Origin: Psychrobacter nivimaris | GTDB lineage: Bacteria; Pseudomonadota; Gammaproteobacteria; Pseudomonadales; Moraxellaceae | DNA: 51,801 bases | Direction of reading: 5' to 3' | Assembly: GCF_009812035.1 (NCBI RefSeq) | Contig: NZ_VZIZ01000024.1 | Coordinates: 1-51,801 of the forward strand | In this document: piece after piece, positions 35,534 through 44,484 of the stretch | How the letters are laid out: each line of letters opens with the position of its first letter | Numbering within the stretch: position 1 is the first letter of the stretch | Notes under the pieces: generated by a model | Seen by the model: only the letters and a program-made list of their open reading frames with translations | Database searches by the model: none | What the model was told of the DNA's origin: nothing | Translations under genes and position numbers: made by a program

Positions 35534-35655
35534 GGTAGGTATCCTTAATCTATGGGGTAGGGGTGAGGGGGCATCATCTATGCTGTACCCAAACCTCTAC
35601 CGAATAAATGAATTAAATAAGTCAAATAGCTAATGAAAGCTTTGAGCTTAGCGGT

Positions 35656-36264
35656 TTAGATGGACATACCACCGAACGACATAAAGCCGAGCGACATAAG
35701 ACCAACCGTGATAAAAGTAATACCAAGACCACGCAGCGGTGCTGGAATGTCTGAGTATTTTAGCTTTTCACGGATACCCGCCAATGCTGTAATAGCAAGT
35801 GCCCAACCGAAGCCTGCACCCACACCATAGACAACAGATTCACCAAAGTTATAGTCACGCTCAACCATAAATAGTACACCACCTAAGATGGCACAGTTTA
35901 CGGTGATTAGTGGTAAGAATACCCCAAGCGCGTTATATAGACTCGGTACAAACTTGTCCAAGAACATCTCTAGGATCTGTACGGTAGCGGCAATCAAACC
36001 GATATAACTTAGCAATCCTAAGAAGCTCAAGTCGATATCAGGGAAACCTGCCCATGCCAGCGCACCATCTTTTAGGATGAACTGGAATAGTAAATTGTTT
36101 AGTGGAACGGTAATTGCCATTACGACAACAACCGCAACACCTAGACCAATCGCTGTAGAGACTTTTTTGGATACGGCCAAAAAAGTACACATGCCTAAGA
36201 AGTAGGCAAGCGCCATGTTCTCAATAAAGACTGAGGTTATAAATAAACTAACATAATGTCCCAT
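35656..36264 (-). CDS. nqrE: Na+-NQR subunit E
   Basis: A 202-residue six-helix membrane subunit. [20 protein letters not shown] near the N-terminus carries the conserved Cys, and [11 protein letters not shown] the second, which together with NqrD cysteines ligate an intramembrane iron centre. It belongs to the NqrDE/RnfAE family. The ATG overlaps the nqrD stop (TAATG), implying translational coupling. Length is normal. Confidence 0.96.
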   Translation of the reverse strand: MGHYVSLFITSVFIENMALAYFLGMCTFLAVSKKVSTAIGLGVAVVVVMAITVPLNNLLFQFILKDGALAWAGFPDIDLSFLGLLSYIGLIAATVQILEMFLDKFVPSLYNALGVFLPLITVNCAILGGVLFMVERDYNFGESVVYGVGAGFGWALAITALAGIREKLKYSDIPAPLRGLGITFITVGLMSLGFMSFGGMSI

Positions 36265-36935
36265 TAGTGACCGCCTCCATGTGCCATGCCTTTAGACTGC
36301 GGCTTCATTACAAACTCAGCTTCTTCAACTTGTTCTGGTTTCCAGATACGGACAACAGCGATGAACAAACCAATGATAAAGAACGCCGATGGTGGTAACA
36401 GTAATAGACCGTTTGGTATGTACCAACCGCCATCAGTGACTGGCTGTAGAATCGTAATACCGAACCAAGTACCAGCACCCAATAGCTCACGGATAGTTGC
36501 AACGAATAGTAATACTGCTGAGTAACCAAGACCGTTACCAATACCGTCTAAAAAGCTTGGGACTGGTGGGTTGCTCATAGCAAATGCTTCAGCACGGCCC
36601 ATAACGATACAGTTAGTGATAATCAGACCAACGAAAACTGACAAACCTTTACTGACGTCATAAGCCACTGCTTTTAGTACCTGATCAACCAAGATAACCA
36701 ATGAAGCAATAATCGTCATCTGTACGATGATACGAATGCTTGATGGAATCTGCTTACGGATAATAGAGATAAAAAAGCTTGAAAATGCCGTTACCAAGGT
36801 CAATGCCACACACATGACCATAGCGTTAGCCATGCTGGTGGTGACAGCCAATGCCGAACAGATACCAAGGATCTGTAGGGCAATTGGGTTATTATCAAAG
36901 ATAGGCGTGGTTAAAATGCTTTTAGTGTCAGCCAT
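36264..36935 (-). CDS. nqrD: Na+-NQR subunit D
   Basis: A 223-residue six-helix membrane subunit homologous to NqrE and RnfE. It has [20 protein letters not shown] and [18 protein letters not shown] with the paired cysteines of the iron centre shared with NqrE. The start lies one base after the nqrC stop, with GGAGG ten bases upstream of the ATG. It ends in a polar His/Gly tail (GMAHGGGH). Confidence 0.96.
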   Translation of the reverse strand: MADTKSILTTPIFDNNPIALQILGICSALAVTTSMANAMVMCVALTLVTAFSSFFISIIRKQIPSSIRIIVQMTIIASLVILVDQVLKAVAYDVSKGLSVFVGLIITNCIVMGRAEAFAMSNPPVPSFLDGIGNGLGYSAVLLFVATIRELLGAGTWFGITILQPVTDGGWYIPNGLLLLPPSAFFIIGLFIAVVRIWKPEQVEEAEFVMKPQSKGMAHGGGH

Positions 36936-36936
36936 G

Positions 36937-37839
36937 TTATGCCTCCTTGCCGTTTGCTACTGGTAGCTTGGCTGCCAATTCGGTTTTAGGTTGAGCTGCT
37001 GGCTTTGATTGATTTGCTTGCGTGTCTGCACCTTCAACCGTTTGACCGCTTTTTTCGCGTAGCGTATCTAGATAAGGCTTATACCCTTGCTCGCCTAACC
37101 AAAACTGAATCATGTTGCTGACGCCACGGCTAGTCAATGTCGCACCGCTGATGCCATCAACCCAGTTCTCTTTTGGGTTACCAGCTTTGGTGACACCAGT
37201 GGCAACGTTACCATTCTCGTCATAAGACTCGATACCGCTCCACTTTGCACGCCATTCTGGCTCTTCGATACGAGCGCCAAGACCTGGGGTTTCTTTATGC
37301 TCATAGAAACTGATACCTTTGATGGTATTCATATCACTTTCGAGCGTTAAGAAACCATAGATAGTGCCCCATAGACCGTAGCCCTGAATTGGCAATACAA
37401 CCGTTTCTGGCTGACCTGCGTCATCATTTTTGACATAGACTTTGGCATATTTTGGCTTACGACCAATACCAGCAGGATCATTGTCACCCAAGTCTTCACT
37501 TAAAGCTTGGTTTTTTGTCGCTTGACTGGCGTCATAAGCATTACGATCAGGGATGCCAGCAGTTTTTAGCGCATCGTCATCGAGATAAGTACCTTCGTTT
37601 AAATCAATGATTTTTACTTCAAAGTCTTTAAAACGTTCGGCGACATCATCTGCTGTATCAGACTCAGCGTCATACATGTCAGCCGCAACTAAGATGTTTT
37701 TGTTGCGATCTAAACGTGCGTTTTCGACTTGCGCAGGCTTTAGACCAACAGCCACTGCTGAGACCAAAACTGAACACACCAAGCATAGCGTCAAAGCCAC
37801 ACTGATGGTTTTCGCGTTATTACTTTTGGGCTTGGACAT
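36937..37839 (-). CDS. nqrC: Na+-NQR subunit C (covalent FMN)
   Basis: A 300-residue subunit with one N-terminal helix ([22 protein letters not shown]) and a periplasmic FMN-binding domain. It has [22 protein letters not shown] and the ApbE flavinylation motif [10 protein letters not shown] (Thr at about residue 231). It relays electrons from the Fe centre to NqrB. The ATG overlaps the end of nqrB by 20 bases, with GGAGG upstream. The C-terminal ~35 residues are low complexity ([15 protein letters not shown]). Confidence 0.96.
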   Translation of the reverse strand: MSKPKSNNAKTISVALTLCLVCSVLVSAVAVGLKPAQVENARLDRNKNILVAADMYDAESDTADDVAERFKDFEVKIIDLNEGTYLDDDALKTAGIPDRNAYDASQATKNQALSEDLGDNDPAGIGRKPKYAKVYVKNDDAGQPETVVLPIQGYGLWGTIYGFLTLESDMNTIKGISFYEHKETPGLGARIEEPEWRAKWSGIESYDENGNVATGVTKAGNPKENWVDGISGATLTSRGVSNMIQFWLGEQGYKPYLDTLREKSGQTVEGADTQANQSKPAAQPKTELAAKLPVANGKEA

Positions 37840-39055
37840 AGCGAACCCTCCGAGCGGTTTGGCGTTTGATATTTGCTTGAGTCACAAAGTAATCAAACAA
37901 TGGAGCAAATAAGTTGGCGAATAGAATGGCCAGCATGATACCTTCTGGGAAAGCAGGGTTGATGACGCGAATCAATACGGTCATAAAACCAATCAAGATA
38001 CCGTAAGCCCAGCGGCCTTTGTTTGTATGCGCAGCTGATACTGGATCAGTTGCCATAAATACAGCACCGAAAGCAAAGCCACCGATAACTAAGTGCCAGT
38101 AGAACGGCAAGCTCATCATCATGTTGTCTTCAGAGCCAATCATGTTGAACACAAGAGACGTAGCAATCAGACCGACCACACAACCTGCCATAATGCGCCA
38201 AGAAGCGATACGCGTCCATAGCAACACTGCAGCGCCCATTAGGATAGCTAGCGTCGATACTTCACCGATACTGCCTTGCATATTACCTAAGAATGCATCA
38301 CTCCACGTGATGGCATTACCATAAACATCGACGAAGTCCTGAGGAACCACACCAAGGGCTGCAAGGCCAAGAGGCGTCGCACCTGAGAAACCATCTACTG
38401 CGGTCCATACTGAGTCACCAGACATATAGGCTGGATAAGCAAAGTATAAGAATGCACGACCCGATAGTGCAGGGTTCAGGAAGTTTTTACCAGTACCACC
38501 GAACACTTCTTTTGCGACAACCACACCGAAGATAATACCTAGGGCAACTTGCCATAAAGGAATATCAGGTGGTAGACATAATGCAAATAGAACTGAAGTC
38601 ACAAAGAAACCTTCGTTAACTTCGTGTCCACGGACGACAGCAAAGATAATCTCACAGAGAATACCTACCGCAAACGTCACGATATAAATAGGCAAAAACT
38701 GCATCGCACCATAGACGAAACTTGCCCAGATACTGTCTGGGTTATAGCCTGCCATGCTAGTGATTACAGTACGCCAGCCTTCAGGCTGCAAGCCAAGCTG
38801 AGCGATAGCGGTTAGTGCTTGATGACCAATGTTGTACATACCCCAAAACATTGCTGGGAAGGTACATAGCCATACGGTAATCATAATACGTTTTAGGTCA
38901 ATCCCGTCACGTACATGCGATGACGCATATGTGGTTGAGCTTGGTTGACGTAAGAACGTATCAAACATCTCAAAAATAGCGTAGTACTTTTCGTGTTTGC
39001 CGCCTTTGGTGAAAGATGGCTCCATACGATCGAACATATTGTGTAAAAATTTCAT
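37820..39055 (-). CDS. nqrB: Na+-NQR subunit B (covalent FMN)
   Basis: A 411-residue, ten-helix membrane subunit, part of the Na+ path. [14 protein letters not shown] carries the FMN-accepting Thr (about residue 226) recognised by Apb[27 protein letters not shown] and [23 protein letters not shown] are highly conserved. It starts five bases after nqrA, with GGAGGG eight to nine bases before the ATG, and overlaps nqrC. Length is normal. Confidence 0.97.
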   Translation of the reverse strand: MKFLHNMFDRMEPSFTKGGKHEKYYAIFEMFDTFLRQPSSTTYASSHVRDGIDLKRIMITVWLCTFPAMFWGMYNIGHQALTAIAQLGLQPEGWRTVITSMAGYNPDSIWASFVYGAMQFLPIYIVTFAVGILCEIIFAVVRGHEVNEGFFVTSVLFALCLPPDIPLWQVALGIIFGVVVAKEVFGGTGKNFLNPALSGRAFLYFAYPAYMSGDSVWTAVDGFSGATPLGLAALGVVPQDFVDVYGNAITWSDAFLGNMQGSIGEVSTLAILMGAAVLLWTRIASWRIMAGCVVGLIATSLVFNMIGSEDNMMMSLPFYWHLVIGGFAFGAVFMATDPVSAAHTNKGRWAYGILIGFMTVLIRVINPAFPEGIMLAILFANLFAPLFDYFVTQANIKRQTARRVRYVQAQK

Positions 39056-39060
39056 CGTGG

Positions 39061-40413
39061 TTAGCCCTCCAGCTCAATGCGCGTTAAGTTATCACGCAAA
39101 ATATCACCGAATTCATATTTGCCAGGAGATACAAAGGTGCATAGTGCCAAATCTTCTTCGTCCAGTTCAAGCACACCCAAATCTACGGCGCTAATGATGT
39201 CTTCGACGATCAATGCACGTAGTAATTGAGTTGGTAGGTAATCTTGTGGCATGACTTCTTCATAGACACCGATTGGTACCATCGCTCGCGGTGAGCCGTT
39301 ACTTGTCGTAGTAAAGTCGTATTTTTTGCCACCAAAGAACTGCGAAATATAGATAGGCAGTTTTGAGAAGCGGTTTTTACCTGGAGTAAAGAAGTGGAAC
39401 GCAGGACGCTCACGGCCTTCAGTCAATACGCTGATCTGATTGTGAAAACGACCCAGATAGGCGATGTTTTCAAACACTTTGCGACCGGACAATACTGAAC
39501 CTGAAATGATACGATTCTCGCCAGCAGCCAGTTTACCTTTGGTTAATGCAGTGATATCAGCACCGCGTTCGGTCATAACCAAATGCGGGTTAGTGACAGC
39601 AGGACCTGCTAAGCTCACCATGCGGCGTGTATATAGACGGCCTGTCGTGAACAATTTACCGATGGCAATCACGTCTTGATAACCAATCGTCCATACGGTC
39701 ACACCGCGGCTGATAGGATGCAAGAAATGAATATGCGTACCGGCAAGACCAGCTGGATGCTTACCAGCAAAACCATGATACTCAGTGACGTTATTCGCTG
39801 TAGTTTTTGCAACTGGCGTCAGTTGAGTATCGCCATGATGGCAGACAAAGGTCTTTGGACTAAGCGTAGATAATACAGCAAGTCCATCATTGAACGCTTG
39901 TAGCTGCTCATTGATCACAAGCATCGGGTCAAAGGCAAGTGGATTGGTATCCATTGCTGTGACAAAGATAGCATGTGGACGAGCGCCGATTTCGGGTGCG
40001 CGGCTATAAGGACGTGTGCGAAACGCCGTCCATTCGCCAGAGGCAATCAGTTGGGTTTCAACGACTTCAGAGTCTAGGTCAGCAAGCTGCTGTGAGTCAT
40101 AGCGCTCAAAGTCTACTTCTTCACCATTTGGGTCGACCGCAATCACAAGACTCTCAAACACTCGACGTTCGCCACGTTTAACAGCGACGACCTTACCGGC
40201 AGCAGGAGCAGTGTAGATCACGCCAACACGTTTTTTGTCTTCATAAACGGGCTGACCTTTGGCTACAATGTCACCTTCTTTGACATTCATAGTGGGCTTC
40301 ATGCCCACATAATCATAGCCAACAAGTGCTACATGTGTCGGTTGGTGCTCAGATATCTCGCGGGAGGGTTCACCAGTGATGGGCAAATCCAAACCTTTTT
40401 TGATGGTAATCAT
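39061..40413 (-). CDS. nqrA: Na+-NQR subunit A
   Basis: A 450-residue cytoplasmic subunit. It opens [17 protein letters not shown] and contains [20 protein letters not shown] (biotinyl-lipoyl-like domain), [13 protein letters not shown] and [18 protein letters not shown]. It interacts with quinone and the membrane subunits. First gene of the operon; the ribosome site is weak. A hairpin (ATACCA/TGGTAT) at about 40443-40465 lies 30-52 bases upstream, within the likely leader. Confidence 0.96.
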   Translation of the reverse strand: MITIKKGLDLPITGEPSREISEHQPTHVALVGYDYVGMKPTMNVKEGDIVAKGQPVYEDKKRVGVIYTAPAAGKVVAVKRGERRVFESLVIAVDPNGEEVDFERYDSQQLADLDSEVVETQLIASGEWTAFRTRPYSRAPEIGARPHAIFVTAMDTNPLAFDPMLVINEQLQAFNDGLAVLSTLSPKTFVCHHGDTQLTPVAKTTANNVTEYHGFAGKHPAGLAGTHIHFLHPISRGVTVWTIGYQDVIAIGKLFTTGRLYTRRMVSLAGPAVTNPHLVMTERGADITALTKGKLAAGENRIISGSVLSGRKVFENIAYLGRFHNQISVLTEGRERPAFHFFTPGKNRFSKLPIYISQFFGGKKYDFTTTSNGSPRAMVPIGVYEEVMPQDYLPTQLLRALIVEDIISAVDLGVLELDEEDLALCTFVSPGKYEFGDILRDNLTRIELEG

Positions 40414-41509
40414 AAGCGAAAACTTAGTCCATAGTCTAAAACGATACCAGACGTCCTGTTTGGTATATCGGTAGCATGAACATTTGTATCACTCAACAAA
40501 GCCCTCAATCGTCTATTTCCTTTATAGTGAAATAGGGATGAAAGCTCTGTGAAGACAATACATGATCATAACTACTAGTAAGAGTATTAACGCTGACCTT
40601 AGACTCCTTAACAACACGTTAATGTCTTATTCGAATTACCAAAGTGGCGACTGGCTACCAAGGTGTATGCTAAAACCGTTTCATCGAAATCAATCGCTAC
40701 AGCACATGGCTAAAAGAGACTGGTTTAAATACAAATGGCTTTATCACACGTTTCATTGAAATTTAAAACTTGTAACACCAGCATGTTTGACCATCTCTCG
40801 TTTACTAATATCGTCTAAAGATATTCGATAGAATAAGAGTGTGGCCAAATAACGATCTATTAAGGTAGATGATATACTGGGTAAAAGACAAACTAGCTAA
40901 GCAACTGATAAGCAAGCCTCGCTTATTATAAGCTGCTATAGTTTTAATCGTAACGGTTTTAATATAGTTAGCTAGTGATAGGGACTTGCAAGACATCTAA
41001 TTGAGGTTAAATACCGCAGAATCGATGGTTTAGAGACTATTGGTTGAGATTTTTTCAGATAGTCCTTTTTAGCAATTTTTTAGCCAATATTTTATTGGCG
41101 TATTGAGCGATTGCTCGATCCATCCTGATCACCATGCTGTATTAGTGAGTTGTAACAACTCAACAAAAAGCGTAACACATGGTTACTATCACATAGAAAC
41201 AAATAAAAATTTACCTAGGATTATACGCTAAATTGACCTAAAATTGCCAGTTAGTAATAGAATTTAACGATTGTTGGTAGTGATTCTACGTACTAAAACT
41301 TATGGTTATGATTGTCTAGTTTCTGTCTTTCTTATTTGTATTCAAACAGATTGCTAACTTAGCGATGTCTTGGTTTTCGATCTGTCCATAATTTATGCTA
41401 CTTTTAAGCAGCGTTTTCTCTCGTTATTTGACGCTTCAATAACGTTTCATTCTCAAAATTTTCATTTACTAAATTTATTGCCAATCTTGTGCTTTATAAG
41501 GAATGCTAT
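40414..41509. other. Long divergent nqrA/hisA intergenic region with palindromes
   Basis: Nearly 1.1 kb. No open frame here has a ribosome site or protein-like composition. Visible structure: the hairpin near nqrA (40443-40465), GAGC-GATT-GCTC (41105-41116), a perfect palindrome TGAGTTGTAACAACTCA (41146-41162), GTAAC-ACATG-GTTAC (41172-41186), and the hisA ribosome site AAGGAA (41498-41503). Promoters for both genes must lie here. An unrecognised small RNA or a decayed gene is possible. Confidence 0.5.
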
Positions 41510-42247
41510 ATGTGTGCTGTGCCTGTCATTATCCCGGCTATTGATTTAAAAGATGGTAAGTGTGTACGTTTAAAACAAGGCCGTATGGAAGATGATACGG
41601 TGTTCTCTGATGACCCAGTTGCCATGGCAGCGCGTTGGGTAGATGAAGGCGCGCGTCGCTTACATTTGGTCGATTTGAATGGTGCTTTTGATGGCGTGCC
41701 AGTACATAGACAAGTGGTCAATGATATCACCAAAGCTTATCCGAACCTGCCTATTCAACTGGGTGGCGGTGTACGCAACATGAACACTATCGAGCAATAT
41801 ATTACCGCAGGTTTGACGTATATCATTATCGGTACAAAAGCCGTTGAAGATCCTAATTTTGTCGCGGAAGCTTGCCGCGAATTTGCAGGACATATCATCG
41901 TCGGTATCGATGCCAAAGACGGTATGGTAGCCACTCATGGCTGGGCAAACGTGACAGATACCAAAGCGACCGAGCTTGCTAAGCGCTTTGCAGACGTTGG
42001 CGTGTCATCAATTGTTTATACTGACATCGCCCGCGATGGCATGATGCAAGGCGTCAACGTTGAACAAACCGTTAATCTGGCGCGTGAAGGCGGACTACCT
42101 GTGATTGCATCAGGTGGTGTTACCGATATGAAAGATATTGAACTGCTAAAGCCTTACGGTGACTGTATCGAAGGTATCATTACCGGTCGCGCTATCTATG
42201 AAGGCACATTGAACTTGAGCGCAGCGCAGCTTTACTTAGATAGCTAA
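41510..42247 (+). CDS. hisA: Phosphoribosylformimino-5-aminoimidazole carboxamide ribotide isomerase HisA
   Basis: A 245-residue TIM-barrel isomerase, the fourth step of histidine synthesis (ProFAR to PRFAR). It starts [27 protein letters not shown] six bases before this ATG decides the start over an upstream TTG. It shows [33 protein letters not shown] and [13 protein letters not shown], with Asp residues at strands 1 and 5 for acid-base catalysis. VCVRLxxGxxxxxxxFSDDP distinguishes HisA from HisF. hisF does not follow; a channel gene does. Confidence 0.96.
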   Translation: MCAVPVIIPAIDLKDGKCVRLKQGRMEDDTVFSDDPVAMAARWVDEGARRLHLVDLNGAFDGVPVHRQVVNDITKAYPNLPIQLGGGVRNMNTIEQYITAGLTYIIIGTKAVEDPNFVAEACREFAGHIIVGIDAKDGMVATHGWANVTDTKATELAKRFADVGVSSIVYTDIARDGMMQGVNVEQTVNLAREGGLPVIASGGVTDMKDIELLKPYGDCIEGIITGRAIYEGTLNLSAAQLYLDS

Positions 42248-42330
42248 ATAAAGCCAGGCAGCTAAAATCAGACAGCTAATTATCAGCAACAAGCTAAGCG
42301 AGAAAAATCCGTAAAAAATAAAGGATGTTT

Positions 42331-44004
42331 ATGGCCACTTACATTGACCGTTCAATAGTACGCAGTTCTATAAAAGCGTGGGGTCAAATAGTGTTGCTAC
42401 TAAGCATCCTTTTTGCTTTTTCAGCGCATGCTGCCAGTGAAGAAATTTCTGGTATCGCAGCAGCATTAGGCGTAGAGACGACCGAAGGTATAGAGACAAC
42501 AGAGGAAAGCGTATCTAACGATGATTCTGCTATATCAGGAAATGAGACATTAACAGGTGATACCACAGAACCTGCTAGCTCATTGCCAACGCCTGCTCCA
42601 CCGCCAGTAATCAGTGGCGAAAGCACTAATAATGCTCAAATCGAGACCACGCCCACACCGCAAAAAGACAACGACATTCGTCAACGTATCAGCGGTATTT
42701 TCTCTGAAATCGAAGGTTTACAAGCCGTCAATGTTAGTGTCACCCAAGGGGTCGTTACCCTAACGGGAGAGACAGCCAACGAAAAAAAAGCACAACAAGC
42801 GATTAACCTAACCAACCGACTAACAGATGTCGTCACTGTAGAAGACAGAATTAACCGCACGCTAGATGTTCAAGAAAATGTCTCAACGGTCTATCAAGGT
42901 TTAAAAGCGCAGGTGACCAATCTAGTGAAGGCGCTACCACTACTATTAGTTGGCATCGTTATATTTGCTTTGGTGGCATGGTTTGGCAGCTGGGTATCTA
43001 ATCGCAAAAAGATGTGGCAACGTCTAACACCCAATCCATTTGTCGCTGAGCTACTGTCACAAACGGTCAAAGTTATCTTTATTATCTTTGGTCTGATTCT
43101 AGGACTAAGTCTGATAGGGGCAGAGACTATTTTAGGTACATTGCTTGGTGGGGCAGGTGTCATTGGTATTGCGGTTGGTTTCGCAGTCAAAGACACTATC
43201 GAAAATTATATCGCTTCACTAATGCTGAGCATTCGCCAACCTTTTCGTGCTCGTGATCATATCGTGATTAATGGACAAGAGGGCATCGTGGTTCGTTTGA
43301 CCTCACGTGCAACAATACTGATGACATTGGATGGTAATCAGCTGCGCATTCCTAATGCTGAAGTTTTTAAAGGTACAATTCTAAATTACACCAAAAACCC
43401 TGAGCGCCGATTTGCTTTTGAATTGGGCGTTGATGCCAATGATGACCCACTAGCAGCAATCAAAGTCGGATTGGATGCGATACATACGCTGGCGTTTGTG
43501 TTGAATGAACCAAAGGCGATTGCCGTCATTACCAATGTGGGTGATTCTAATATTGTTTTGGAATTTCAGGTTTGGGTAGATCAATCAGAGACTGACTTTG
43601 CCAAAGCACGCAGTATCGCCATTCGTGAGACCAAGCATGCACTAGAAGATAAAGGCTTTAGCTTACCTGAACCTATTTATCGTCTGCGCTTTAACAATAA
43701 GTTAGAAAAAGCCTTTGAACATATGCAGAACAGTGCCAACAATGCTAATAATGTTCAATCTGATATAACGATTACGCCGACGATTCCTGAATCTGCTGAA
43801 ACAAATCAGGTCAGCGAGAGTCATACGGATGACCAAGATAAAAAACAAGCCAAGGCTCGAGCCAAAACCATTCTGCAAGGTCGCAGTGCTAATGATGTTC
43901 TCGATGCCCGTCCTGACGATAAGCTGATGGAAAAAGTCGAGCAAGAGATTGCTCAAAGCTCAGATGAGACGGATTTATTGAATAATAATAGTCCTCAAGA
44001 ATAG
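42331..44004 (+). CDS. BON-domain mechanosensitive (MscS-type) ion channel
   Basis: About 557 residues. AAGG six bases ahead of the ATG at 42331 sets the start. A signal peptide (IVLLLSILFAFSAHA) leads to a ~70-residue Thr/Ser/Pro linker, then a periplasmic BON domain (IRQRISGIFSEIEGLQAVNV...VEDRINRTLDV). The MscS core follows about residue 190: TM helices, pore helix GVIGIAVGFAVKDTIENYIASL, then the beta domain FRARDHIVINGQEGIV and LRIPNAEVFKGTILNY. A highly charged 90-residue tail follows. Such channels release solutes on hypo-osmotic shock; BON domains bind membranes or peptidoglycan. The fusion is known but not the commonest layout. Confidence 0.9.
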   Translation: MATYIDRSIVRSSIKAWGQIVLLLSILFAFSAHAASEEISGIAAALGVETTEGIETTEESVSNDDSAISGNETLTGDTTEPASSLPTPAPPPVISGESTNNAQIETTPTPQKDNDIRQRISGIFSEIEGLQAVNVSVTQGVVTLTGETANEKKAQQAINLTNRLTDVVTVEDRINRTLDVQENVSTVYQGLKAQVTNLVKALPLLLVGIVIFALVAWFGSWVSNRKKMWQRLTPNPFVAELLSQTVKVIFIIFGLILGLSLIGAETILGTLLGGAGVIGIAVGFAVKDTIENYIASLMLSIRQPFRARDHIVINGQEGIVVRLTSRATILMTLDGNQLRIPNAEVFKGTILNYTKNPERRFAFELGVDANDDPLAAIKVGLDAIHTLAFVLNEPKAIAVITNVGDSNIVLEFQVWVDQSETDFAKARSIAIRETKHALEDKGFSLPEPIYRLRFNNKLEKAFEHMQNSANNANNVQSDITITPTIPESAETNQVSESHTDDQDKKQAKARAKTILQGRSANDVLDARPDDKLMEKVEQEIAQSSDETDLLNNNSPQE

Positions 44005-44085
44005 GTATTAGACGTTAAATAAAATTTAGGCATAAAAAGTGCAACAGAATCTATATTTGGTGGTTATTCAAATACGGGGCTTTTT

Positions 44086-44367
44086 ATGGAAATGAAACAC
44101 GTCATTATCTTTGCAGTAATTGGTATTGTGGCATTGCTTGGCTTTAACATTATCAATGGTAATAGTCGCGAAAAAAATAGAGAGATCGCAGCCAGTAGCG
44201 TAGCGGCTGAACAGCCTGATTCTACAGTAGTTACCTCTGATACAGATATTATTAGCCAGCCACTTAGTCAACAGCCGAAAGCTATCGTAGATAGTGCTAC
44301 TAGCAAAATTGACCAAGCACAGCAAGCCGAACAAGACCGTGTAGGGCAATTGGACAATGCGCAATAG
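44086..44367 (+). CDS. Hypothetical single-span membrane protein
   Basis: A 93-residue protein with an N-terminal membrane helix (VIIFAVIGIVALLGFNII) and a hydrophilic Ser/Gln/Ala-rich tail. It resembles small Moraxellaceae envelope proteins but no family is recognised. Two ATGs (44086, 44092) are possible. It sits between the channel gene and a terminator on the same strand, 81 bp downstream, perhaps co-transcribed. Confidence 0.6.
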   Translation: MEMKHVIIFAVIGIVALLGFNIINGNSREKNREIAASSVAAEQPDSTVVTSDTDIISQPLSQQPKAIVDSATSKIDQAQQAEQDRVGQLDNAQ

Positions 44368-44413
44368 GCACAATAAATAGCTATATCATTGATGATTGAA
44401 AAGTACACAGCAT

Positions 44414-44445
44414 AAAAAAGGCTAACGATTACGTTAGCCTTTTTT
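44414..44445 (+). terminator. Bidirectional terminator
   Basis: AAAAAAGGCTAACG-ATTA-CGTTAGCCTTTTTT, a perfect stem. It lies between convergent transcripts (small membrane protein and rnr). Confidence 0.92.
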
Positions 44446-44484
44446 ATTGTATTACAACATCAGTATCTAAGTATCAGTCTAAGC

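Noticed and set aside
40562..40996. Two 60-odd-codon frames in the nqrA-hisA gap
   Set aside because: No ribosome sites, no family resemblance, residue content looks random.
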